DNA of 5,201 bases from Vulcanimicrobiota bacterium (GTDB lineage Bacteria > Vulcanimicrobiota > Vulcanimicrobiia > Vulcanimicrobiales > Vulcanimicrobiaceae). The notes under the pieces were generated by a model. That model saw nothing but the letters and a program-made list of their open reading frames with translations, was not told where the DNA came from and did not search any database. Positions 1-5,201 of the stretch are shown here, piece by piece. The stretch is taken from contig DAHUYY010000145.1 in NCBI GenBank assembly GCA_027306845.1, positions 1-5,201 on the forward strand, given 5' to 3'. The number at the start of each line of letters is the position of its first letter. Within the stretch, counting starts at the first letter, position 1. A program made the translations under genes and the position numbers.

Positions 1-925
1 TCGCATGCTTGATACCATTTCTACTCACGCGACCATGCGAGACAATGCAGTTGCCGCGCAGACCGAGGAGCGGTGCCCCCCCGTAGGTCTCGTAATCGTA
101 CCGCTTGCGCAGCCCGCGCAGGCGCGGCAACAGCAGGGCAGCGCCGAGCTTTGCGGCAAGCCCACCGCCTAAAACCTCTTTTTTCATAATCGCGCCGAGG
201 TCGCCGATCATTCCCTCGCAGGTCTTCAAGACGACATTCCCGACGAATCCGTCGGCAACGATGACATCGGCCACGTTATGGAACATGTCCTTCCCTTCGA
301 TATTCCCGATGAAGTGCACCGGCGCATGGTCGAGCAGCGCGGCAGCTTCCAAGACCGATGCGTTGCCCTTCGTGCGCTCCTCACCGAGGGAGAGGACGGC
401 GACGCGCGGTCGTTCGATGCCCAATGCAGCGCGCGCATAGGCACTCCCCATGATCCCAAATTGCACGAGCCATTCCGGCCGACAGTCGACGTTCGCTCCG
501 GAGTCCAGCAGCACCGAGGGGCCGTTGAGCGCGGGCCAGACCGTCGCAATCGCCGGGCGCGCGATGCCTTCGATCGTGCGCAGCTTTACCAGCGAAATGG
601 CGAGAAACGCACCGCTGTTACCGGCCGATACGACTCCGGCGACCTCGCCGGATTTCATCATCTCGACCGCTCGTCCGAGCGAGGTTCGCTCCGATCCGCG
701 CAGTGCTTGCGAAGCGTGTTGCTCCATCGGCACGGCCTCGGGCGCGTGCACGACGGCGACGCGATCGCCGGTAGATCCGTGAAGGAGCGGGCGTATGCGC
801 GCTTCGTCGCCGACGAGCACGACGTTTGCTCCAAAGGCTTCGACGGCGAGCAAGGCACCGGCGACAACCTCTTCGGGCGCGCGGTCTCCCCCCATCGCAT
901 CGACGGCGATGCGCGGCTCACTCAT
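1..925 (-). CDS. plsX: Phosphate acyltransferase PlsX (3' end beyond window)
   Basis: PlsX converts acyl-ACP and inorganic phosphate to acyl-phosphate, the donor used by PlsY in the first acylation of glycerol-3-phosphate; it is a peripheral membrane enzyme. The 308 codons visible read without a stop. The N-terminus carries the family signature IAVDAMGGDRAP (residues 6-17). Further family blocks follow: VPMEQHASQALR (about 66-77), the SAGNSGA block (about 104-110), ATVWPALNGPSVLLDSGAN (about 133-151), FIGNIEGKD (about 218-226), DGFVGNVVLK (about 237-246) and, near the edge, YGGAPLLGLRG. PlsX proteins are usually 330-350 residues, so only the last 20-40 are missing. The ATG at 925-923 is chosen because it precedes the conserved motif directly. 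It overlaps the fakA stop by 8 bases (ATGAGTGA) and has no SD, which suggests translational coupling to fakA. Family assignment is secure. Confidence 0.96.
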   Translation of the reverse strand, partial: MSEPRIAVDAMGGDRAPEEVVAGALLAVEAFGANVVLVGDEARIRPLLHGSTGDRVAVVHAPEAVPMEQHASQALRGSERTSLGRAVEMMKSGEVAGVVSAGNSGAFLAISLVKLRTIEGIARPAIATVWPALNGPSVLLDSGANVDCRPEWLVQFGIMGSAYARAALGIERPRVAVLSLGEERTKGNASVLEAAALLDHAPVHFIGNIEGKDMFHNVADVIVADGFVGNVVLKTCEGMIGDLGAIMKKEVLGGGLAAKLGAALLLPRLRGLRKRYDYETYGGAPLLGLRGNCIVSHGRVSRNGIKHA

Positions 926-2510
926 CGAGCGCAATCCAGTACTCTGCGTTGCTCATTCCGCCGTAATAATACTCCACGTCAAGATCAGGGAAGGCTTCGC
1001 TCATCGCCTCGGCGAGCACCTTCGCATCGCGCTCGCGTTGGATGCCGCCATAGTAAAGGGTGAGTAACGATCCACGCTCACCCCCCATCGTCTTCACCAC
1101 GGCCACGAGCGTATCTTTTATCGTCTCGGCAACGAATAACTCGCCCTCGAGTTGGGCGACCGGCTTCCCGCGCGCGATGCGGAGGCTTCCGTGCTGGGCA
1201 TCTTTCCCGGCAAAGAACAATTGAGCGGCTCGCACGCGCGCGGCCTCGCCGAGAATCTTCTCCGCCGACGGAATCGTCGCTTCGCCGAACGAGCGCAAGG
1301 CAAAGAGCCCCGCGATCCCGGCGACGATATTGGGCGTGGGCACGATGGTGACGTGCTTCTCGCTTCGTTTCGCCGCCTCGCGCGCGGCCATCTCTACGTT
1401 CTTATCGTTGACGAAGAGCACGACCTCGTCGGAGAGCGTCTTGGTGATCGCCAGCAACAGGTCGCGCACGCTGGGATTGATCGCCGCCGGTACCGTGACT
1501 TCGGCACCCAACTCGCGTGCGATCGTTTCGAACCCTTCGCCGGGAGCGACGACGACGATCGAGCGATCGTGGGGAATACTATCGATGACGAGGACGTGGT
1601 GCTGCCGCTCCATATCATCGACTTTGAGGTGCGTCACCGTTCCGAAACGTTCGACGCTCTCCGTGACACGCTGCGGTACGTCGGTATGAATGTGCACCTT
1701 AATGCGCGGCTGCTCTCCGATGACGAGGAGCGACTCGCCGAGTTTTTCGAGCGTCGTTCGAACCTCGTGAACGCCGACCGATGCATCTTCAAGGATAAAC
1801 TCGGTGCAGAATTTATTTTCGCCGATGTCCTGCGTCTTCGCAAAGGCACTTTTTTTTGCCGGACGTCGCGGAAAGGCGGTCGCGCGTACCTTTACGTCGG
1901 GGCGGAAGCTCGAAATTCCCTCGAGAAAGTACACGAAGCCCGCGCCGCCTGCATCGACGACGCCGGCCTCCTTGAGCGCCGCGAGTTGCTCCGGCGTGCG
2001 ATCGAGCGCTTCATTCGCCGCGCGTACGACGCCGGTCAACAGACGATAAAAATCCGGCTCGTGCAGGGCGAGGCGATAGGCAGCCTCCGCGGCGGCATCG
2101 GCGACGGAGAGAATCGTTCCCTCGACCGGACGAAGCAGTGCCTGACGCGCCGCCGCGACGCTTTCGCGAAGCGCGGTCGCAAAGACGAAGGTATCGATCT
2201 CGCGGCGGTGCCGAACGTGGTGGGCGAAGCCCCGCAGCATCTGCGACACGATCACGCCCGAATTTCCGCGAGCGCCCATCAGGCTGCCCTCCGCCGCCGC
2301 AGCCGCGACCTCCGAGAGCGGGGCATCCGCACACTTTGCCGCCGCGACGCCGGCCGCGCGCACCGTGAGGAACATATTGGTCCCGGTATCGCCGTCGGGG
2401 ACGGGAAAGACGTTCAGATCGTTGAGAACGCCTCGATATTTCTTGAGAAAGTAGCTGCCCGCGGCGATGAACTTCGCAAAGGCGCGCCCATCGAGCGCGG
2501 TCACATCCAT
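918..2510 (-). CDS. fakA: Fatty acid kinase catalytic subunit FakA (DhaL/DegV-like, YloV family)
   Basis: This 530-residue protein has the full FakA layout (family about 550). FakA is the ATP-binding subunit that phosphorylates fatty acids held by FakB, giving acyl-phosphate in the cytosol. Residues 1-200 form a DhaL kinase domain: NVFPVPDGDTGTN (33-45) supplies the acidic Mg/ATP ligands, GARGNSGVIVSQ (79-90) and GTILSV (131-136) follow, then DAGGAGF (187-193). The middle domain keeps C235, H273 and H275 (in KVHIHTD), matching the Cys/His/His zinc site known in Staphylococcus FakA. Residues about 305-530 form the DegV-like C-terminal domain and end with the YYGGMSNAEYW motif typical of the family tail. 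The start ATG has AAAGGAG 7 bases upstream. The gene lies 70 bases after the cupredoxin gene and overlaps plsX by 8 bases. An A8 run lies in the linker at residues 218-221. No fakB is visible here. The DhaL family also includes dihydroxyacetone kinase, but the three-domain layout favours FakA. Confidence 0.94.
   Translation of the reverse strand: MDVTALDGRAFAKFIAAGSYFLKKYRGVLNDLNVFPVPDGDTGTNMFLTVRAAGVAAAKCADAPLSEVAAAAAEGSLMGARGNSGVIVSQMLRGFAHHVRHRREIDTFVFATALRESVAAARQALLRPVEGTILSVADAAAEAAYRLALHEPDFYRLLTGVVRAANEALDRTPEQLAALKEAGVVDAGGAGFVYFLEGISSFRPDVKVRATAFPRRPAKKSAFAKTQDIGENKFCTEFILEDASVGVHEVRTTLEKLGESLLVIGEQPRIKVHIHTDVPQRVTESVERFGTVTHLKVDDMERQHHVLVIDSIPHDRSIVVVAPGEGFETIARELGAEVTVPAAINPSVRDLLLAITKTLSDEVVLFVNDKNVEMAAREAAKRSEKHVTIVPTPNIVAGIAGLFALRSFGEATIPSAEKILGEAARVRAAQLFFAGKDAQHGSLRIARGKPVAQLEGELFVAETIKDTLVAVVKTMGGERGSLLTLYYGGIQRERDAKVLAEAMSEAFPDLDVEYYYGGMSNAEYWIALDE
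1850..1857 (-). other. A8 homopolymer, possible -1 frameshift site inside fakA
   Basis: The coding strand reads GCA AAA AAA AGT at residues 218-221, which contains a canonical A-AAA-AAA slippery heptamer. It lies between the DhaL domain and the zinc-binding middle domain. Eight bases after the heptamer there is a small potential hairpin, TGCG-AAGA-CGCA (1842-1831). A -1 slip would add 12 codons and stop at TAA (1815-1813), giving a 232-residue DhaL-only product. The run and the stop are seen directly; the function is inference. The hairpin stem is only 4 bp and no upstream SD-like stimulator is present, so a chance run, or a mutational slippage spot, is equally possible. Confidence 0.3.
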
Positions 2511-2517
2511 GGCCGCG

Positions 2518-2524
2518 CTCCTTT
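2518..2524 (-). promoter_or_regulatory. Ribosome binding site of fakA
   Basis: AAAGGAG on the minus strand, 7 bases before the ATG at 2510. It is a near-perfect anti-SD match at ideal spacing and fixes the fakA start. Confidence 0.85.
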
Positions 2525-2547
2525 GGGCTCTCCCGGTCGAATCCTGT

Positions 2548-2579
2548 CCCCGGGCTCGCAGGGGCTTCCCCTACCGGGG
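2548..2579 (-). other. GC-rich two-part hairpin between cupredoxin gene and fakA
   Basis: The outer helix pairs CCCCGG (2579-2574) with CCGGGG (2553-2548). The inner helix pairs AGGGG (2572-2568) with CCCCT (2564-2560) over an AAG loop. It begins two bases after the cupredoxin stop codon. No T-run follows on the minus strand, so it is not a standard rho-independent terminator. It could be a weak terminator, an mRNA-processing or stabilising structure between the two cistrons, or part of a fakA leader. The 3' arm can alternatively pair with CCGGG at 2536-2532 (loop of 13 bases), so two mutually exclusive folds exist upstream of the fakA SD. Confidence 0.5.
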
Positions 2580-2580
2580 C

Positions 2581-3111
2581 TTACCCGCCGAAATATCCGG
2601 CTAGGACCTTCTTCGCGCTGCTCGCCGGATTTTGTGCGATCAGCTTGGGGTCGGTGGTGACGATGATCTCACCGGCCATAGCGCCGGGGTAGCCGTGAAC
2701 GCCGGGGCGGTGCGCCGGCTGAACGGCCGTGCCGTAGGTCTTGGCGAGCACCGCGTGGACCGAGCAGTAGTAGGCATAGATCCCGGGTTTCGTAAGGCTC
2801 ACCGTATAGGTCGCGACGGGGTGACCGGCCCCCGGTGTACCCGCTGGGTCGCCGTTGATGAGCGGGTTAAGTTTTCCGGTCGTGGGATGGTACCCGAGGA
2901 CGGTATGCGGCTCGGTATCCTCGTTCACGAAGACCACCGGCTCGCCTGGGGCGACCGCGACGGTCGGTTCGAGAAACTCGTTCCCGCCGTTCATGTGGAC
3001 GTAGACCGGCGCGCCGCCGGCGGTTCCGGCTGTCGCCGCGCGCGATGCGGCGCATCCGGCGAGCGCAAGGCTGAGGGCCGCGGCGAAGAGCACGAGAGGG
3101 ATTTTTTGCAC
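2581..3111 (-). CDS. Cupredoxin-like (blue copper) lipoprotein with extended ligand loop
   Basis: This 176-residue protein begins with a lipoprotein signal peptide: charged QK, a hydrophobic stretch (about 5-16) and the lipobox LAGC with Cys20 as the lipidation site. It should therefore be membrane-anchored outside the cytoplasm. The mature part looks like a single plastocyanin/azurin-type cupredoxin domain: strands around VAVAPGEPVVFVNED (51-65), the first copper ligand His69 in EPHTVLGY, then GIYAYYCSVH with Cys116 and His119, and Met145 in YPGAMAGEIIV. In plastocyanin the ligands are C-x2-H-x4-M; here 25 residues separate His119 from Met145, and the loop carries His134 and His139. Either His119 or His139 could be the second His ligand. 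The start is GTG, preceded by AAGGGAG at 5 bases. It is the first gene of the minus-strand set and may be co-transcribed with fakA. Electron carrier or copper storage roles are both possible; partners are unknown. Confidence 0.85.
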   Translation of the reverse strand: MQKIPLVLFAAALSLALAGCAASRAATAGTAGGAPVYVHMNGGNEFLEPTVAVAPGEPVVFVNEDTEPHTVLGYHPTTGKLNPLINGDPAGTPGAGHPVATYTVSLTKPGIYAYYCSVHAVLAKTYGTAVQPAHRPGVHGYPGAMAGEIIVTTDPKLIAQNPASSAKKVLAGYFGG

Positions 3112-3116
3112 GAGAA

Positions 3117-3123
3117 CTCCCTT
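3117..3123 (-). promoter_or_regulatory. Ribosome binding site of the cupredoxin gene
   Basis: AAGGGAG on the minus strand, 5 bases upstream of the GTG at 3111-3109. It supports the GTG start, from which a complete lipoprotein signal peptide is read. Confidence 0.7.
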
Positions 3124-3205
3124 CGAGAGTCAAGATGGGAAAGATATCGTCGATGGAACGCATCCGGGGACGGAATGGTGCCGATACCCGGCGGCCGCGC
3201 GGCGC

Positions 3206-3234
3206 TTGAAGTTCGCCGCACCGCGTGGTAAACT
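3206..3234 (+). promoter_or_regulatory. Sigma70-like promoter for rpmB
   Basis: The -35 box TTGAAG (3206-3211) matches TTGACA in four positions. The -10 box TAAACT (3229-3234) matches TATAAT in four positions. They are separated by exactly 17 bases. Transcription would start near 3241, leaving a leader of about 75 bases before rpmB. It is the only well-spaced pair I found in the 204-base divergent region (3112-3315). No equally good promoter is visible on the minus strand for the cupredoxin-fakA-plsX genes. Confidence 0.6.
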
Positions 3235-3275
3235 GCTCTGGCTTTTGCGAGCCGTACTGCGGCCCGCTACCTCCC

Positions 3276-3289
3276 GCGACTTTCGTCGC
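3276..3289 (+). other. Small stem-loop in the rpmB leader
   Basis: GCGAC-TTTC-GTCGC forms a perfect 5-bp stem with a 4-base loop. It lies in the predicted 5' leader, ending 11 bases before the SD AAGGA. It might affect translation or stability of the rpmB mRNA. It is short and may be incidental. Confidence 0.35.
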
Positions 3290-3300
3290 ACCACCGTTGT

Positions 3301-3305
3301 AAGGA
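3301..3305 (+). promoter_or_regulatory. Ribosome binding site of rpmB
   Basis: AAGGA with a 10-base gap to the ATG at 3316. The spacing is slightly long but usable, and it is the only SD on the plus strand near any of the three plus-strand starts. Confidence 0.6.
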
Positions 3306-3315
3306 ACCGACTCAA

Positions 3316-3507
3316 ATGGCGAAGCGCTGTGAAGTCTGTGGCAAAGGGCCGATGTCCGGCAACAACGTTAGCCACGCCATGAATAAAACCAAGCGTCGCT
3401 GGCTGCCCAATCTCCAGGCCGTCAAGATCGACGTCCGGGGCACCCACCGCACCGCTCGCGTCTGCACCGGCTGCCTGCGCGCCAAGCGCGTCACCCGCGC
3501 CGTCTAA
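3316..3507 (+). CDS. rpmB: 50S ribosomal protein L28, zinc-binding (C+) type
   Basis: L28 is a small component of the large ribosomal subunit. The 63-residue protein has the family pattern: N-terminal MAKRCEVCGKGP, then GNNVSHAMNKTKRRWLPN (15-32), and a basic C-terminal part. It has two Cys pairs, C5/C8 and C50/C53 (VCTGC), the four zinc ligands of the C+ form; C- paralogues that lack them are used under zinc limitation in some bacteria. Length matches the usual 60-65 residues for this type. It is transcribed divergently from the cupredoxin-fakA-plsX genes, as rpmB is from asp23-fakA in Firmicutes. The next gene begins 18 bases after its TAA, so readthrough transcription into it is likely. 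Identification is secure. Confidence 0.97.
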   Translation: MAKRCEVCGKGPMSGNNVSHAMNKTKRRWLPNLQAVKIDVRGTHRTARVCTGCLRAKRVTRAV

Positions 3508-3525
3508 CACCGCCGCGTACCGGCC

Positions 3526-4425
3526 GTGTCGAAGCAACGCATCGGCATCGTCGGAGCAGGGCGGATGGGCGCGAATATCGCGCTCCGCCTTCACGATCTC
3601 GGATACCCGATTCCCTCGATCTACGATATCGACGCCGCTGCCGCGCAGCGCCTCGCGACGCAGACCGGCTCTGCCGTTGCCGCCTCCCCGGCCGATCTTC
3701 CTCCGCTCTGCGAGATCGTTCTCACCGTCGTGAGCGACGATGCGGCGATGCTGCGTATTTTCGCCGACGACGAGCGTTCGCTACTGCGGGATGCTCGCGG
3801 CCGCACGTTCGTCAACTGCGCTACCGTCGCACCATCGACCCATATCGAGATCGAACGACGCGCTCGCGCGGTCGGCGCCGATGCGATCGAAGCGTGTATG
3901 GCGAGTTCGATCCCTCAAGCCCGCGAGGGCAGCCTCTTCCTCATGGTCGGAGGTGCGCGCGCGGTTTTCGACCGCTGCGAGCCGTTGTTAAGCGATATGA
4001 GCTCGTCGTTGCTCTACATCGGCGAGGCGGGTCGCGCCGCGCAACTCAAAGCCCTCGTGAACATGGTGATGAACGCCAACACCGCCGCGCTCGCCGAAGG
4101 GCTGGGGCTCGCCGACGCACTCGGCCTCGATCTTCAACTCGTGCTCGACGTCTTCGCTCGGACCGGTGCCGATTCTCGGGTGCGTGCGACCGACGGCGCG
4201 GATATGATCGCCCGCGAGCACGAGACCTATTTCTCCGCCGAACACGCGGCGAAGGACTCCGGCATCGCCATTGGGCTCGCGCGCGAGAGGCACCTCAACC
4301 TTCCGATCGCCGAAGCGACCCATCGACAATACGAACGCTTGAAACGTCTCGGCCTCGGGGCGCTCGACAAATCGGCGATCTCCGAACTCACGTTTCGCTC
4401 GCGGCACGCCGACGACGATGCATGA
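3526..4425 (+). CDS. NAD(P)-dependent beta-hydroxyacid dehydrogenase family protein (HIBADH/GarR-like)
   Basis: This 299-residue protein has the standard length and two-domain plan of the 3-hydroxyisobutyrate / tartronate semialdehyde reductase family. The N-terminal Rossmann fold has GIVGAGRMG (7-15), with Asp34/Asp36 at the end of the second strand, where an acidic residue usually favours NAD(H) over NADP(H). The C-terminal helical domain keeps the catalytic lysine K175 and N179 (QLKALVNM), then KD (243-244) and a tail like the family's GxGxxDxSAI (276-285). The substrate-loop motif is altered: the usual D-A-P-V-S-G-G is E-A-C-M-A-S-S (122-128). The enzyme probably reduces or oxidises a small carboxylic acid or related carbonyl, but the substrate cannot be named. 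The GTG start has no SD; the next Met (M14) would cut the nucleotide-binding motif. It follows rpmB by 18 bases and overlaps the hydrolase gene by 8. Confidence 0.9.
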   Translation: MSKQRIGIVGAGRMGANIALRLHDLGYPIPSIYDIDAAAAQRLATQTGSAVAASPADLPPLCEIVLTVVSDDAAMLRIFADDERSLLRDARGRTFVNCATVAPSTHIEIERRARAVGADAIEACMASSIPQAREGSLFLMVGGARAVFDRCEPLLSDMSSSLLYIGEAGRAAQLKALVNMVMNANTAALAEGLGLADALGLDLQLVLDVFARTGADSRVRATDGADMIAREHETYFSAEHAAKDSGIAIGLARERHLNLPIAEATHRQYERLKRLGLGALDKSAISELTFRSRHADDDA

Positions 4426-5201
4426 ACGGGTCGCGCTCGACGACGGGCGCGAAACGATCCTCGAACGTTGGGGCCTCGATGGCCCCGCGATGCTCTGCAT
4501 TCACGGAATGACGAGCTCGCGGCGCTCCTGGAGCAGGCTCGCCGAGCATCTCGGTTCGCGATATCGTATCTATGCCTACGATCAACGCGGGCATGGTGAT
4601 TTTGCCGACTGCCCGGCGCCGATGACGCTCGCGCAATGCATCGCCGACGCCGCCGCGGTCGCGCGTGCGATCGGAGAACCGATCGAGCTGCTCGTCGGGC
4701 ACTCGTGGGGCGGCGCCGTTGCACTTGCGAGCGCAGAGCAGATCGAGGCGCGCGGCGCGATCGCCATCGACCCGATGATCGTGCAACTCTCGGAGCGCTG
4801 GTACGACGAATTTCTCAGCGAGCTCGCCGATCGATTTTCGCTCCACGGCGAGGCCCGCGCACGGTCGATTCGCGATGCATACGCGTCGTGGCATCCGCTC
4901 GATATCGAAGGAAAAGCACACGCGGTTGCGACGATGAGCCTCGCACCGATCGTCGGACTGCGCGACGAGAATCCCCCGCATACGTGGGATCTTCGCGCGC
5001 GCGTCCTCGCTTATCCGCTACCGCTGCTGCTCGCTCTGCCGAACGTCGAAGAGAGCATCATTCCCGAGGAGACCTACCGGCGGCTCGCACGCGGCGCGGC
5101 TCGCGACACCGTGGGGGCGACGCTCCCCGGCGGCGACCATCACCTGCAGCGAACGGCGTTCGCCCCACTCATCGAATGCATCGACCGCTGGTTGATGGAG
5201 C
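4418..5201 (+). CDS. Alpha/beta hydrolase fold protein (3' end beyond window)
   Basis: The frame from ATG 4418 is open for 261 codons to the window edge. It shows the alpha/beta hydrolase order: LCIHGMTSS (26-34) with the oxyanion-hole HG, then YAYDQRGHGDF (52-62), the nucleophile elbow GHSWGG with Ser96, and GGDHHLQ (238-244) holding the catalytic His241 or His242. The usual acid strand (LLLxGxxD) reads LLLALPNVEES (203-213), so Asp is replaced and Glu211 or Glu212 may serve; alternatively D118 after strand 6 could be the acid. Such proteins are usually 250-290 residues, so little is missing. There is no signal peptide, so it is probably cytosolic. The start overlaps the dehydrogenase stop by 8 bases (ATGCATGA) without an SD, which implies coupling. 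The ATG at 4422 is out of frame with the motifs and was rejected. Esterase, lactonase and C-C hydrolase activities are all possible; the substrate is unknown. Confidence 0.88.
   Translation, partial: MHERVALDDGRETILERWGLDGPAMLCIHGMTSSRRSWSRLAEHLGSRYRIYAYDQRGHGDFADCPAPMTLAQCIADAAAVARAIGEPIELLVGHSWGGAVALASAEQIEARGAIAIDPMIVQLSERWYDEFLSELADRFSLHGEARARSIRDAYASWHPLDIEGKAHAVATMSLAPIVGLRDENPPHTWDLRARVLAYPLPLLLALPNVEESIIPEETYRRLARGAARDTVGATLPGGDHHLQRTAFAPLIECIDRWLME

Noticed and set aside
2530..2552. Resemblance of the minus-strand GGATTCGACCGGGA to the conserved 5' end of tmRNA (ssrA), or of the plus strand to a tRNA T-arm
   Set aside because: A tmRNA would need about 350 bases with a tag reading frame and a tRNA-like 3' end, but fakA begins about 25 bases downstream. 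On the plus strand the flanks of TCGAATC do not pair as a T-stem, and no acceptor, D or anticodon arms are present.
1152..2660. A 502-codon plus-strand open frame opposite fakA
   Set aside because: It lies antisense to a clearly identified kinase subunit. Its translation is Arg/Asp/Gly-rich without recognisable motifs, as expected from GC-biased codon use on the other strand. The same applies to the long plus-strand frame 278-1063 opposite plsX, and to the frames at 2632-3231 and 3988-4981.
3128..3133. TTGACT on the minus strand as a -35 box for the cupredoxin gene
   Set aside because: It lies only 16 bases upstream of the GTG start, so the matching -10 would fall inside the coding region and transcripts would lack the SD.
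3217..3302. Imperfect direct repeat CGCACCGCGTGGTAA (3217-3231) and CGCACCACCGTTGTAA (3287-3302) as an operator pair
   Set aside because: The copies differ by an indel and several bases. One overlaps the -10 box and the other the SD region, so the likeness is probably chance in GC-rich DNA.
4422..4511. ATG at 4422 overlapping the dehydrogenase stop as ATGA, the classic coupling arrangement
   Set aside because: That frame ends after 29 codons without motifs. The frame from ATG 4418 carries all alpha/beta hydrolase motifs to the window edge.

Overview
The window is a GC-rich, densely packed bacterial chromosomal segment with five well-supported protein genes plus a sixth cut by the right edge. 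No mobile element, CRISPR array, tRNA or rRNA was found. A lipoprotein signal peptide, SD-led genes, a -35/-10 style promoter and a bacterial L28 show that this is a bacterium. Codon use is strongly GC-biased throughout, which explains the long antisense open frames. The rpmB / fakA / plsX neighbourhood resembles the Firmicutes order (rpmB divergent from asp23-fakA, with plsX downstream). The GC content and small divergences would suit a GC-rich, deep-branching lineage such as Eremiobacterota (WPS-2). That placement is only an impression.

Left part, minus strand (3111 down to 1): a cupredoxin-like lipoprotein, then fakA (DhaL-type fatty acid kinase subunit), then plsX (phosphate acyltransferase), which runs off the left edge. 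fakA and plsX overlap by 8 bases. Together they define the acyl-phosphate node of phospholipid synthesis: FakA, with a FakB carrier not in this window, makes acyl-phosphate from free fatty acid. PlsX interconverts acyl-ACP and acyl-phosphate, and PlsY (not seen here) would use it to acylate glycerol-3-phosphate. The cupredoxin sits where asp23 is found in Firmicutes and has an unusually long copper-ligand loop. A 70-base gap with a strong GC-rich hairpin separates it from fakA.

Centre (3112-3315): a 204-base divergent intergenic region. It holds a good sigma70-like promoter for rpmB (17-base spacer), a small leader hairpin and SD sequences on both sides. I see no convincing promoter for the minus-strand genes.

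Right part, plus strand (3316-5201): rpmB (zinc-type L28), then an NAD(P)-dependent beta-hydroxyacid dehydrogenase family gene with an altered substrate-binding motif, then an alpha/beta hydrolase that overlaps it by 8 bases and runs off the right edge. The dehydrogenase and hydrolase look translationally coupled. Their joint pathway cannot be named from the sequence.

The region is mostly ordinary housekeeping DNA. Points worth a second look are an A8 slippery run at the domain boundary of fakA, the cupredoxin loop, the altered dehydrogenase motif, the hairpin leader of fakA, and the start codons lacking SD sequences within the transcription units.
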